This document shows, one piece after another, positions 26,306-39,400 of a DNA stretch of 64,000 nt. Under the pieces are notes generated by a model. The model was not told where the DNA came from. It did not search any database and worked only from the letters and a program-made list of their open reading frames with translations. Location of the stretch: positions 8,392,911-8,456,910 of the forward strand of contig NW_004624781.1 in assembly GCF_000247695.1 (NCBI RefSeq), read 5' to 3'. Within the stretch, counting starts at the first letter, position 1. Every line of letters starts with the position of its first letter. Origin of the DNA: Heterocephalus glaber. Lineage: Eukaryota > Chordata > Mammalia > Rodentia > Bathyergidae. Made by a program: the position numbers and the translations under genes.

Positions 26306-27599
26306 TAACCAATGTAGCTTTTAGAGTCTGCCATTGATGGTCCCCGGCTACTTAGCAGAGCTGCCTCCTTTGTCTTCTGGATACCTAGTACCCAGCTGGG
26401 TGACCTACTCTCCCTGTCTGTCTGCAGGAACCTCACACAGGGCCAGAGAGGCTCAAGTACACACAAGGTGAGCTTAGTACCAAGTGGGACTTGTCTTCAG
26501 CAGGCCTATTGTGTGGCTTTATTCGGTCTTTTCAGAAACAGTTCAGGTCAATGTCTATGTTCCTCTTGTCCATCCCTGTCTAGAATTTGTGGGATACGGT
26601 GGGGCAGACAAGTTGAGTTAGGTGGCCTGGGTTGTCTTGACTCTGGGGTATAGACAGTGATGCCACCTGGCAGGGTGACGGTGCTGGAGTAGGGACATCT
26701 TAAAGCCTCAGCACAGTGCCTGGCAATACAGTGCTTAACAAGTGGCAGTTTTTACTGTCATTAATACATTTAGGCTCCACAGTGGGAAGGGGGTGTCAGG
26801 CAGTCTGTCCTCTGCTTTGCACCTGTTTCTAGCTGCCGACGCAACCCTGCAGGGAGACTTGCTGGCTGGGCCCCTGCGGTTGTTGCTCCCTCCACTCATA
26901 ATGGAAGAGGAAGCCACGAGCTCTGAAGCTCAGAAGGGGCCATCATTTGGAAACAGTCGTTGTATCTCTTTAGGGAAAGGGCCTATCTCAGACTGGGCAG
27001 GGTTTTTCTGGGTGCAGACAAAGTGCTACGAAAAATGAGCAGCTGGCTTCTTCTACAATGCCTTGGGTGGGTGGAGCTTTCTGACCCAGAAGTCTGCCTA
27101 TCACAGCCATAGGGGTATTTCCACAGCAGACACGGCCATAGGGTTAGGCCTCATGGGGCAAGCAGCCATCACTGTGCCACCCTGGGGCCCCACTAAAGGC
27201 ACTGAGACCCCAAATCAGGCTAGATTTTGGGATCTCTTGAAAGACCCTGGGACCCCTCACGGGGCATATATGGCAATCATCTTAAGCCTAGGGGCAACCA
27301 CAGAGTGCAGGGGAGGACACCAAGATGAGCAGAAACCACCCAGTCCAGGATCTGCTGCTTAGGAGGCTAACGAGATCATCTCAGAGATAACACTATGAAG
27401 GGAAACACTAAGAAGAGGTTCCCGAGGATGACAGAACGTGTCCAGGAGGTGAGCTCCTGCTCCTGTGTCAGGTGGGGATGGACAGGATCAGGAAGAGCTT
27501 CCCAGTTTAAATATGAAGTAGGCCTCAAAGGATGCACTGGATTGTTCTCCCATAGTGAAAATAGCTTTATTTTATTTCTCTGGTTATAAAGGTAATACA

Positions 27600-27960
27600 C
27601 AGAAATTTTAAGCAACGTAAGAGAATGTAAGAAATTTAAAGTAATGCAAAATTCCATTGGTAGAAGCAGCCATAGTTAACAATTCAGTGAACATCCTTCT
27701 CATATATAAAACTTTATAAAGTATGGTAACATGTATCTAATTCTTTTTATACAAACAATTTTATAACTGCTTTTTTCACTCATAAATGAGCTTTTCTCAT
27801 CGTCAGTGTTACTTTTCATGGCTGTATAATATTCAATTGTATGACTGTACCATAATTCATTTAATCCCTTCCTCATGGACATCTAGGTCAATTTTAGATT
27901 TTGCAGCTGTGAACGAGACTATGACAGGGTGTCTTTGGAAGGCCTTCCTCATGAGGCTTA
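27600..27960. repeat. Probable old LINE fragment
   Basis: AT-rich; CATAATTCATTTAATCCCTTCCTCATGGACAT-like wording is familiar from ancient L1 3' regions. Not certain. Confidence 0.3.
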
Positions 27961-30139
27961 CAAATAAATGAGCACTCAGCCCTGTCCTCTGGACCCTGGG
28001 AATGGGATACACATCACCTGACAAATGTCCTGTGGTACTGGCTGATTTCTAGAAGCATCTATGAGGATCCTCAGTGAGTGTCCTGACACACTGGCAAGTG
28101 CCTGTTGTCTCTTACACTTACATAACCCCATCCACAATCTTGAAAAATGCTTCTTTCAGACAGGTTACCCAGCACACAGGAGCCCTGGGTTCAGTCTTCA
28201 GTACTGCACTAAAAAATAAAAAACAAAACAAAAACAACCCTGCCAGCTATAATTGTGAGATTGAGGAGGACAAGAGCTGAGACCCGGCACTGCAAGAACA
28301 AACCCTGGCCTAACGAGGGCTCTCAGGCCACACAGACCTAAGCACAGGAGACAGCACAGTGAGCTGTCGCCTCACAGGTGGCTGTGAGTGCCAGCTGGCA
28401 GAGCCTGTGACCACTTAGTCATTCCAGTCAGCTGTTTGGCAGCTGTTGCTGTGGCCATGCCAGCTCCCAGTTTATAGTTTGGTGGGGAACACCAACATCA
28501 GGCCACACAGCCGCTATCATGGGCACTGCGGTGACATACGCACCATTACCAAGGTCTGGAGGACTGGGCTGAGTTGTTTGCATCCATTTATACCTCTCGG
28601 CTCTGGCCCCCCTACCCAGACGTGAAGTAGAGAATCTTAGCCCCATCTCCAAAGGGGGTGCCTCAGGCCTATGCCAACTGCAGCAAAGATGTCCTCCTCT
28701 GTGAGGAGAGGGGTTGCCATTGTCCTCTGCTGTCCCCCTTCCACAGCTGCCAAGTACTGTACTGGTGGGGAAATCTGCCACCTGGGGGCTGTCTCTCACA
28801 AGCTGTGGGCTTCCGCCTTGTGGGCCCTAGGCCTTCTATCACCACTCTGTTCCATCAGATCCTGGCCCATCCTTCAGTTCTCCTTTGTTAAATTCTGAGT
28901 CTCTGCAAAGGCCCTCTTTATTTTCCTTAGGGTTCCCAGCTGCAGGTGCACTCAAGAGTAGAAGCCTTCTGGGAAGTGTTCAGAAGCGCTAGTATTTATG
29001 TGTAACACTTCCAGCCTGCCTTGTCTCTACTTCTCTCACTCCCAGTGAATCTGTACATGTATATAAGGCTTTCTTGAGCTTTAAGTCCTCATCTTCAGGT
29101 GGAGCCCTGAGATTTGGGGTTAAACAGCCAAAGGGCAGGTGCAGGCTCATCTCCATACCTCATCTGAACTCCCAGTTGTCCCTCCTCCTAGGTGTTCTCA
29201 CCCATGAGGCTCCCGGAGCACAGGAACTGCAGAGGCTGTGCCCCAGGCTGCATTTTCTCCCAGACATGGCTCTGATAGTTATTCCCTTTGTTGCCTCTGA
29301 TCTTCCCAACATGCTTAAATCTGCCCCACCTTTAAACAAAGCCCCCTTCTATTGTGTATCTTTCCACCTCTAATCAGTGGCCACCTATCACATCCAGAGG
29401 CACCTCAGTGACCTCTGTTTCCCCTCCCAGCTGCTCCGTGCCTATTTGCCTCCCACGCAACCCACGTCCTTCTCTATCTACCCTAATATTCTAGCCAGAA
29501 CCAGGGAGCCATGCTAGCTGTACTGCTTTCCCTCAGGCCTCTCATCAAGCCAGTGGCCAAACCTCAGTGGTTGTGTCCCTCTCAACCTTTCCCCACGCTC
29601 TGGCCCCATCATTACTACCCTCCTCGACTTTCAGATGGCTGTGAGGAACCTTAGGGTCCCTCCTCACAGGTCCACCTCACAAAGGGCAATTCTCCATGAT
29701 AGCTTCCCACACTTGAGCCCCATGTCCACAGTGCCTAGCAAGTTCTCTCAGGCATAGTTCAAGCATCTGTTTTCTCCATAAATCTCTCCCTCCTCAGTCC
29801 CCAGGTGGAATGACACCTCCCTCTTTTACCCCTCTGTCATTCCCAGTAGAGATTTCTGGCACAGCACCACTCATTTGCAGCAATGCACAGAAAATTACAA
29901 GTTCTGAGAGTAATGGGCCTGTCAGCTTTGGGACAAGAGGCTGAAGAGGAAGTTCTGAAACCAGAGAAGGACTGGACCCAAGGAGATAATGTGTAATATC
30001 AAGATGATCTTTGGATAGAACTTAACAAAGCATGGAGAAAGGTTTTTAAATATAAGTCTCTTCAAAGCAGAGTTACAAACACAGAAAAGGAGGTCAACTA
30101 GTTAGCTTATAGTGCTGGACTAGATTATCACTGTTAATT

Positions 30140-30235
30140 CTTTTTTGTTTTCTTTTCGGTGGTTCTGGGATCAAACCTAGGGCCTTTTACCTGCTGGGCA
30201 ACCCCCCTACCAATGAGCTACACACTCCAGCACCA
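30140..30235 (-). repeat. ID-like SINE, older
   Basis: GGTTCTGGGATCAAACCTAGGGCC...ATGAGCTACACACTCC. Confidence 0.65.
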
Positions 30236-30929
30236 TGATTTTCTACTTATATCATCCTTCTACCTCTCTCAACTTTCTATATATTTATATATATTTTCTT
30301 ACCCTGTCCTTGGAGAGCCTAGCAGAATGACACTCTAGTAGGAGTGAGCACACTCAGTTCCCACATCTTTGCTTCTAAATTCCATTCTCCATTAAAAGGA
30401 AATCAAGATCCCATGGAGAAATGGCGGATTCTAAGATGTGGGCAGGGAAGCTATAAGATACCTGGCACATCTGGTTATGCCAAAAAGTACTCAATTACAA
30501 ACACAGGGAAGTTTGAGAATCAAAGTCTTGCAATAAGTAAAATAGGAGTCCATGCACCCATATTGATAAACAAGTGGTTAAAGAAATGAGGAGAGAGGAT
30601 GCTTTCCTTTGGATGTAGAAAGCCAACATCTAAATGTAGAGGGCATTATAGGCCTAGAAAATCACACTGCTTATTCACAGCAATAGCTGATTCAGACAAG
30701 ACTGCCAACTGATGCTAAATAGCAAATAGTATATTTTGTTTACACATGCTAGAACAAGATATTTACATGATCTGGAAGTATATCCCACAAATCACACTGA
30801 GGATCCAGCACTCACCTCTGTGACATTTCTGTCCAGAATGCAAAATACCAGCCTAGTCAATGAGCCATCAGACAAATACAAATGAGGGAATGGTTTTTTA
30901 AAAAACTGGCCTGTATTCTTCAAAAATGT

Positions 30930-31023
30930 CACAGTAAAGAGCAAGACCCTGTCTAAAAAATAAAAAATGTCTGGGGATGTAGCTCAGTGTGAAGCCCTTG
31001 GGTTCAATTCCCAAAACAGTGAA
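30930..31023 (+). repeat. B1 end plus dID SINE fragment
   Basis: AGAGCAAGACCCTGTCTAAA, A-rich linker, then GGGGATGTAGCTCAGTGTGAAG and GGTTCAATTCCC. Confidence 0.75.
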
Positions 31024-31185
31024 GAGAGAGATCAATTGATTGATATATATCACAACTCAATGTAACACATGATCCTGCATTAAGAAAAAGAATTTCTACA
31101 AAGGACGTTATGGGGACAACTCACAAATTTGAATGTGGACCATAGGTTAGATAATAGTATTATATCACAGTGTTAAACTTCCTGT

Positions 31186-31272
31186 TTTTTTTTTTGGTAC
31201 CGGGGATCGAACTTGGGTCCTTGTGCTTGCGCAGCAGGCGGCGAAACCACTGAGCTAAATCCCCGGCCCCTA
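31186..31272 (-). repeat. ID-like SINE with target duplication
   Basis: Reversed copy GGTACCGGGGATCGAACTTGG to AAATCCCCGGCCCC; TAAACTTCCTG on both sides. Confidence 0.92.
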
Positions 31273-32384
31273 AACTTCCTGGTTTTGATAACTGAACTTA
31301 AAGTATATGAGAATGTCCTTGTTCTTAACATCCTAAAGTTTCTGGGGTGATGGGATGGATATAACTGGGTAGGACTTACTCAAATGATTCAGAAAATGCA
31401 ACATGTAAATACTATAGATAAAACAAACCATAAAGCAAATGCAATAAACACTTGGTAAATAACGGTAAAGGACATACAGGGACTCTGTGAAATTCCTACA
31501 ACTTTTCTGTAAGTCTGAAATCATATTAAAGTTATCAAAAACCACCCCCTAAAACTGAGAATCTAACAGTACGGGATAAATCAAAATTATGGTACAGTCA
31601 CTCTCAGAAAGGCTTCAAATTATATATCCTTACAAATAAAGTTGTGTGATATATAAGAATATAGGAAAGATACTTGTAAATATACAATATCAATGATAAA
31701 AAGATACAAAATATTTTATGTGTATATTATTACAACTATGTAAAAGTAAGCATAAAAAAAAAAAGACTGGAAGGATAAAATCAAAGATGGGAATAAGGAT
31801 ACTGGGATATAGGGAGAGACCGAGTAACTTATTCCAAAAAGTAACCTGTTGACAGTAATATCTACAGCAATGCCACTTGGCCTTGGTGTCCCTCTGAGTA
31901 GTGGAAATAAGTATGGTTTATTTGCTCACCTCTGCCTGTCTATCCCCAAACCTTAGCTGCTCAGCCAGGAGAACTGATATAGCAGGTCCTAGAGGCCCCG
32001 TGCAGGGCCATTTTTGGGCAGCAAGATTCCCATGGCAGGCAGTCCGCCAACTGCCATGCAGAGGAGCTTCCAAGTCTGCTCTGCCAGTACACCTGTGGAC
32101 ACAGCAAGGGACAGCCTAGCAATGACTGAGACTGGTCCCCCCCCCAGACCAGCAGAAACCACTTAAATGCCCTTGCCCCATGCTGTCCTCTCCTGGGGGC
32201 TCGTGCTGGCATGCTCCTCTGGGCACAGACAGTACAGCTGCTCTGAACCACCACAGGCTGAAGAGGCTCTCGAATTACCCTGTCTAAAGGCAGAGGGCTG
32301 GCTCTGCATCTTTGGGATAGAGCATCAAGTCCTTATTTCTTTCTACCTTAACAAGAACAGTCTGTTAAGGATGTGGTGGGTTTT

Positions 32385-32470
32385 TGCTATTGTTTTGGTG
32401 TTGAAGATTGAACCCAGGGCCTCCAACATGCTAGGCAAGGGCTCTACCACTGAGCTATACTCCTAGTTCC
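32385..32470 (-). repeat. ID-like SINE, older
   Basis: GATTGAACCCAGGGCCTCC...TCTACCACTGAGCTATACTCC, close to ordinary ID. Confidence 0.75.
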
Positions 32471-32479
32471 TGAGGCTGT

Positions 32480-32557
32480 TTTTTTCTTTCCCCCTTGAAC
32501 TCAGGACCTTGTGCTCTCAAGGCAGATGTGGCACCAGTGAGCTGAATCCCCAGCCCA
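32480..32557 (-). repeat. ID-like SINE
   Basis: TTGAACTCAGGACCTTGTGC...GTGAGCTGAATCCCCAGCCC. Confidence 0.82.
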
Positions 32558-32969
32558 TGAGGCTGTTTTGATGGGCAACAACAAAAAGGGTAAGAACATA
32601 AGATTTACCATCAGAAGGCAACACTCAGAGAGCCCTGAGCAGCTTAGGGAAATAGGATAGGAATAAGAAAGTCAGCTGCTTTTGTGTAATAGCTTTTGCC
32701 TCTCAATATAAGAGATGTCTTTAAAACTCTTTCCTTAAAGAAATAAGAATAAGAATGAAACAGATTAAGAGATCCTCAGAAAAGGCAGCTGAGGTAAGTG
32801 GAGAAAAAGAAACCCCAATGTCATAGGGAAGCAGCAGCAAAAACCTGCGAGGAGTTCCTGTAGAGAGAAACTTACTACACCTGGTCAATGTCCCGGTTAG
32901 GTGTATCGACACCTACTTCCCAGCTGCTCCCCAGCCTAAAGCAAAAAGCACCACCATGTTGGTCATGTA

Positions 32970-33369
32970 ACCTGATTTTAAAATATTTTATTACACAATC
33001 TTTTCATGGCACCATCAGGAGTAACAGAAAACGTTATTCCCAGTTCCTAAACCACATCCTGAAAAATATACATTTGTATTTATATATTTATACCAATACT
33101 CCACCCCTATCCCATAATTCCACCACCTATTGTAGGTTTTTTGCTTAAAGCAGGAAACTATTCTCTTAGGTAAGAAAATATATATGGAAGCTAAATGAAG
33201 TACTGGTTAGAGTGAGTGGGAACAGCTTGGTCAGGGGTGGGGGGCCAGGGAGGAAGGGAGGGGTGAAGTCCAGCCTAGGCAGGATGCGTCACTGAGGTGC
33301 ACCAAGGGGGAGGAGGACAGTGTATAAAAAGGCAGCGTCACGCAGGTGGGCTCTGGAATCCTTGGTCCG
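32970..33369 (-). other. SNX1: SNX1 3' UTR
   Basis: About 400 bp from the SNX1 stop to the poly(A) signal at 32987-32992 (AATAAAATATTTTAAAATC on the minus strand). No repeats. Confidence 0.75.
32987..32992 (-). terminator. SNX1: SNX1 poly(A) signal
   Basis: AATAAA on the minus strand, about 380 bp past the stop codon. Confidence 0.75.
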
Positions 33370-33420
33370 TTAGGAGATGGCCTTTGCCTCAGGAAGGAAG
33401 GCTTCCCAGTACTTTGCCAG
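33370..33420 (-). CDS. SNX1: SNX1 coding exon 15 and stop
   Basis: [16 protein letters not shown] and TAA (33370-33372). Confidence 0.95.
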   Translation of the reverse strand: MAKYWEAFLPEAKAIS

Positions 33421-36400
33421 CTGCAAAGAAGTGGGGGGACAGTAAGCAAGTGCCCCCATCTAGTGGCAGAGCCTGAGCACAGAGCAAGCACAATGCCATG
33501 GCACTTGAAGAGCCCCTCAGCTACCCAAGCCAGGTGTGCCGAGCAGGTACCCCCTCTGCCCCAGACTTTGGTGTAGCATCGGTTGCTGAGTCTTGGAAGA
33601 CAATCTTGGCCCCACCCCAGGCAGAGCACCCAATGGAGGCCACAACTTTGTCCAGCTCAGGTAACTCCTCACAATGGGGCCACTGTTCTAACACTGACTG
33701 GGGCCTCAGCCTCAAGGGGGCTATGTGGTACCACAGGGTGGCCAATCAGTGAGAAGTTAATTTACAGGGAAAGAAGAGGCAGGGTTTATCCTCAAACACC
33801 ACCTCACCATGGAATCAGGACAGCAGAAAAGCCCTGTCAAATGCACTATGCTGGAACAGCAGGGTTTCTTTCAATGACCGCTCCCTCCCTCCAAGCAGGG
33901 CCTGCCCATCTTTTCACCAAAGCCGCAGGTAGGCAGCAGCCTTTGGAACAGCGGTAGTGATGAAGGTCATGTAGAACTTACATACCTGCTGCTGTGAATA
34001 CAGGAGTGTCTCAAGGTACTTGATCACATGGTTTTTGAAGTCCTTGGATTTCTCTTTCTATAGGAGACAGGATTCTACATGACCATCCAGACAGTTGTTC
34101 CTTCCCCTTTTAATGGGATGGTGGAGTTCATTGCTAACCAAGGCCAAACACAGCCTCCGAAAGTAGAGCCAGCAGCTAGAATAGCTACAACTTCCAGCCA
34201 GCCTCTGCCAAGGCTCTGGAAAGCTTTCTTGGAGGGCAGGGCTGGGGTAGAGGAGGGAAAAGGCTGGGGGCCCAGAGGGTACATGGCAGCTACAAGCTTT
34301 GTTTTATCTAATTGCTCTGGTCCAGCAGAACCTGAGGAAGTTGTGCACACACACACATGCACACACTGATACACACAGGCCTCGCCTGCTCATGAGAACT
34401 GGACACTAAATGGGAAGTTAGGATCTTCTATCTCACCTCAAATCGTATCACTTCTTTCCGTACCACTGTTGAAATCCTTTCGAAGTCCCTTTCGTACTGA
34501 GTCACTCGAGATTCCCACTGGGAAGAAAAGAGGAAAGAAAAGATCATTCAATATAAGTGGTATTGTAATTAAGCCTTCATGTTTGGGTGCAATTCTCCAT
34601 GAGACCTCAACTGATCACTGCATCTGTCTGTCCCTCTGGGTAGGATTAATACTACATACAAGATTCAGCATGTAGGCCCAAGTCCAGCAAGCCACTTTAT
34701 GGGCTGGCTGGAAGGAATAAGTCTTGTCTCCCAAAGAGCTCTGATATTTCAGGAGCATCTAGTTCAGAGACCAGCAGCAACAGGAGCCCCAGAGAAGCTA
34801 AGTTTCTCCTCGACAGGAGGCCGATCTGAATCTCCCAGGGAGCACTTCCAGGACTCCTGCTGAGACTGATTTGGGTCAGGTGAGGAGGAAGACCAGGCCT
34901 GCCATCACTCAGCTCCATAACCTTGATCGGTTGTCTTTCCTGCTGTGTGCTCCGAGCATGAGGAGGAATGGGTCAGTCAGGACCAGCAAAACAGCCCTGG
35001 TGAGGCTGCTGCAAGGGCATACCTCTGTGATATCATCCTTGGCCTGCTGTAGCCTGTCAGGCTTGTTGGCCCACAGCAGCCGAGCCTCAGCCTCCCGCTT
35101 CTTCTGCAGCATGGCCTGAGCATCCTGCCAGCGCTGCCACATCTTCATACGCTGGTCGAAGGCAGCCTGTAGGGAGGGGTTGGGAAGAGCACAACCAGCT
35201 CTTCAGGGGCCTAGGGCCCTGGGGGGGGGTGGTTTGCCCAGCATCTGGGTCAGAGAGGAACCAAGCAAGGGTAGGCCCTGCAGCTGTGTGTTTGTGCCCA
35301 GCTGAGAGGTTTAACGTCTAGAAACACAAGCTTGGGTGAGATCCTCTCTAAGCCTCCTCCAATGGGCTAGTGTCATGCTGCTTCATGCTGCTTCCAGAGC
35401 TGGATGGCTGGGAGCACCAGAGGTGGTGACCTGATACCAGTGCCCAGTGCTATGGTTCTCAGAAAAGCCAGTCCATGAGTCTGCGTGCTTTGCCTGAGAA
35501 CCTGCAATTGCCAGGAGGTAATAATACAGCGGGAAGGAAACCCATGGTCCTACTCTCATGGAACTTAGCACATAATGGGTAACACATAATGGAAAAGGCC
35601 ATCATTATATTAGCAGTTACAAGGAGATACATATAAGTATGCAGAGCAGTGGGAAAACAGGCAGAGCACTATAAAAGAGAACTAGGGACCTAGCCTAGCC
35701 TGGAAGGTATGTCTAGGAAGTCTGAATCAGGGAAGCAACTTTTCAGCTGCCACCCGAAGAGCTCACAGGGTTACCAAAAGATTTTTTAAATAAACACACC
35801 TGCCACGGTGCCACCTGCCGCCTGCTTTTGTTGCAAGTGCACATTCACCTACGCTAGACTATCCAGGCCTCTAAGGAAGCTCCCCAAAGTCTACCTGCTG
35901 GGCTTCTAGTCCCTCATACGATCAGCATTTCCAGAGAAGGGTAGCTGTCAGTCAAATTAAACCAGCCTCCACTCCACACTTGCTCTGTGGGCCTCAAAAG
36001 CGGCGTGTATCTAGGTCTTCACCCAGTCAGCCTCCTAACCTGCTCTTTGCTCCTCTCCGTGCAGAAGCACCCTGTATAGAGCTGGGCGTGGTCATGCACA
36101 CCTGCAATCTCAGCACTCAGAAGGCCGAGGCAGAGGATCGCCATGAGTTTGAGACCAGCTTGCACTATATAGTGAGCTCAATGCCAGCCTGAAATATATA
36201 GTGAGACCCTATCTCAAAAACAAAAAGTTCCCTGAATGTTTTCTGGGCTTCCTTAGCATTTGTAAAAACTGGAACCTTAGGAGTGCAGTGCCACCAAAGG
36301 CACCTTCGGCACTGTCACTTACTGCTGTGCTCCTCTGCAGTTGTAACACCTCAAAGTCAAAGGATCAGGTAAAAGGTGACTTCATATTCAAGAAAGACTC

Positions 36401-39400
36401 CAATCTACCCCACTGGGACAAGAGTGGCCCAAGTTCAGAGAAGGGCAGGAAAGAAACTCTGCTCATCTCTGGTTCCACTGCTCACTGATGATGTGAGAGG
36501 GCAGACGAAGGGTTGAATGGCCAGCTTGCAGTTCTGAGGTCTAAGGGATGTGTCCCAAACTCTAGCCCTGCCCCCAGAGCTCCAGGCTGGCCTCCTTGCA
36601 CCCCTTTGCAGGGTGCCCACCCTGCCAGGGTCATGTCCCAGAGTGGTGCTCCTCACAGCAGCTCTTCCCTAGCCAGGGCCCTTCCTGGGCTGGCTTTCCA
36701 GTCTACGCAGTCTGACCAGTTCTGAAAATTCCACGGCAGGTTACTTGTCAAGCCTCTGATCACTGTGGAGTTAGCAGCAAACCAGAAGCAAAGGGAGAGG
36801 AGTGGACACCGAGCAGCCTCATAGGCTATGTTAGCAACGCTTCTGTGGAGGAGCTGGGAGCAGCTCAGCTCCTGACACAACACAGAAGCTCCCTGAAGGG
36901 GGATGTGTCTGGGATGCGGACGGGGTGGCACCATTATGAGAGCTCACACATCCTGGTCCCAAGCTGAATCAGGCACAGATGGAAGTTCTTACAAGGCAGG
37001 TGCCAGGCTCCCTTACAGTTCTTTCCTCCATTTCAGGGAGACCATGAGAGAGCTAATGGTAGTGCCCCATCAAGCTTCCTTAACTTCTCTGAGACCTCAT
37101 GGGAGGCGAGACTGCCCAAGTCACCACAGGAGGGCTCTGGAGACAAACTCTCCAGGCCCTGGGCCATGCTTCTCCCCTCATGCAAGGCCACCAAGCTGGT
37201 TCTTTGGAGTTACCTGACTGCCCACACTGGAGGGACAAGTGTAAGCTAGCAAGTGCTCTTATTAGAGCAAAGCCACCACCCAGTGGAGGCAAAGACCAGA
37301 GGGCTGAGGAAGTCACTGCTCCAGGGAGCAACATAGCAGGCCTGTGATAAGCCTTGGTTGGAGAATGGAGCACTGGGGACACTATCCAGCTTCCAACATA
37401 TAGGGAGGCACTTTGAAAGTCAGGGATGATCTTTTCTCCAAATGCATCTAGGAAACTGGTTGTGGGTCTCCAAATAACTCAGTGACAACCAGTTAACAAA
37501 TGGACTAGCTTACAGGGTACTTTCATTCTTCAGAGTATGCCTATTCATAAGCTACAGAGATGCCGGGGATTTAGCTCAGTGGTTCCATTCCCTGCCTTGC
37601 CAACACAAGGACCAGAGTTCGATCACCGGTACAAAAAAAAAAAAAAGATGTATATCATAAGCTACAGAGATGAGGCTTTGGGAAGGGGAAGAGCACAGGA
37701 AAGACCAATTCCATCAAGGGGAGCAAGAGAAGGAAAGGAATCTGAAGCTTACGCGGACTATGGCCAGGAGGCGAATGTAGTCACTCAGGAGCTCAGCAAG
37801 AAGGAAGAAGTCATTGTTGGCCTGTTCCTGGTGGAGCTGCTCAATTTTTTCTTCCACCTCAGCCAGCTGGGAGAGTGCCCGTGACAATGCCGTGTTGTCC
37901 TCAGAGCTCCCAAGCATGGCTAGACTCTTTGCAAACTGGGCTGTGTTCAGCGCTAGCTCTGCAAGGAGGAAAAGACAGCAGAGGCCCCTCTGATCTCACA
38001 AGGAAAAGGGAGAAGCTGGCTTTGTACAGCATGCCTTAACAATGCTGTCCCCTGCATATCTCACAACTGAGGCCCAGGTGGGAGGAAGTGGTCTGGTCAG
38101 AGGAGCAGGAGGGAGAGGCACCTACTGTCCTATGACTCATTAGGTTAGGCCTGCTTGAAGGAGGCAGCCTTGAAGAACCAAGGGCCAATTAATATGAAAA
38201 GGCCAAAGAAATCATTCTTTTTTTTTATCAGTACCAGGGATCAAACTCAGGACCTCGCGCTTGCGAGGCAGGCAGCGGCACCTCTGAGCTAAATCCCTGG
38301 TCCCATAAGCTTTAACATAAAAGTAAGAATGATTTCAGGCCAGGGATTTAGCTCAGTGGTGCCGCTGCCTGCCTCGCAAGCATGAGGTCCTGAGTTCGAT
38401 CCCCAGTACCGATAAAAAAATTTAAAAAAAGCTTAGGAATTGCAGCCTTTCTTAAATGTTCTAGAACAAGGCAAACTTTTTCTATCCAAGGCCAAATAGT
38501 AAGTGGCTTTGCGGATCACACATTATCTCTGCTGCCTATTCTTTTTTCTCTTCACTCCTCCCTTTAAAAATGTGTAAACCACTCCCCAGTTCGATCCCTG
38601 GTGCCAAACAAAAACAAAAACAAAATAAAACAAAAAAAAGGTGAAAACCATTCTTAGCTCATGGGCCTGGTCGGTTTGCCAGCTAGCCTCATGTTAAAGG
38701 TCTATCTTTCAGACTTTTTTTGTTTTGTTTTTTTTTGAGACAGGGTCTCACTGTGTAGCCCAGGCTGGCCTTGAACTCACTATGTAGCCCAGGGTGGCCT
38801 CAAACTCACAGTGATTATCCTGCCTCAACCTCCTGAGTGTGTGCCACCACGCCCAGCTCTAGATTTCTAATTATCAATATGTTTAAGGCAGAAGAGGAAA
38901 GCATTCAAACTTAGAAAACTTTGACAGCTCTTAAGCAAATCTTACCAAAGAAAGGTAAAGAAGGTTTGGGAGTTGTGTATGGCTTCCCTACATTTACACT
39001 GCTGGTATGACCATGTAACTAAGGCACATGTGCTATTATTTTGGATGCAAGCCATGAAATTAGAAGCCCTCATCTGAGGTCACAGTGTATCTGGGAAAGC
39101 TTCCTGGCCTCTCTCCCAGGTGGAAAGCCCAGGGCTCACAGTGGCCTATCTTCTTTTCCTGCCTCCCTCCCAGGGAGAAAGCCCAGGGCCCACAGTGGCC
39201 TATCTTCTTTTAAGATCAGAACACCAAGGACAGGGTGGGCTGAGAATTTCAACTTGGATGGCTGAGAGGCTTGGGAAAAGCATCCCCTGCTACCTCCAGC
39301 TCACTGGAGACAACAATTCCCCCCAGGTCCCGGTACATTTGAGAGGTGTTACCTTTCCTGTGGTTGACTAGTGTTTCTACCACAGCGTGCAGTTTCCGTA

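Larger units (their letters stand above)
30350..31550 (+). repeat. L1M-type LINE 3' end, interrupted by SINEs
   Basis: Long AT-rich non-coding sequence containing GCCAAAAAGTACTCAATTAC, CAATAGCTGATTCAG, ATGAGCCATCAGACAAATAC and, at the end, AACTTTTCTGTAAGTCTGAA. These are recognisable from the 3' part of old mammalian L1M elements. A dID (about 30930-31023) and an ID-like SINE (31186-31272) sit inside. Confidence 0.65.
18321..32969. other. SNX22-SNX1 intergenic region
   Basis: A 14.6-kb stretch between the SNX22 promoter and the SNX1 3' end. It is filled by the SINEs, L1M fragment and other repeats listed separately. The stretches 26310-27560, 28220-30130 and 31760-32380 look unique or too decayed to name. 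No ORF resembles a known protein. Confidence 0.6.

Noticed and set aside
27700..27882. Minus-strand frame with EYYTAMK-like wording as an L1 ORF2 end
   Set aside because: Too short and too diverged to claim as coding; kept only as a probable old LINE fragment.
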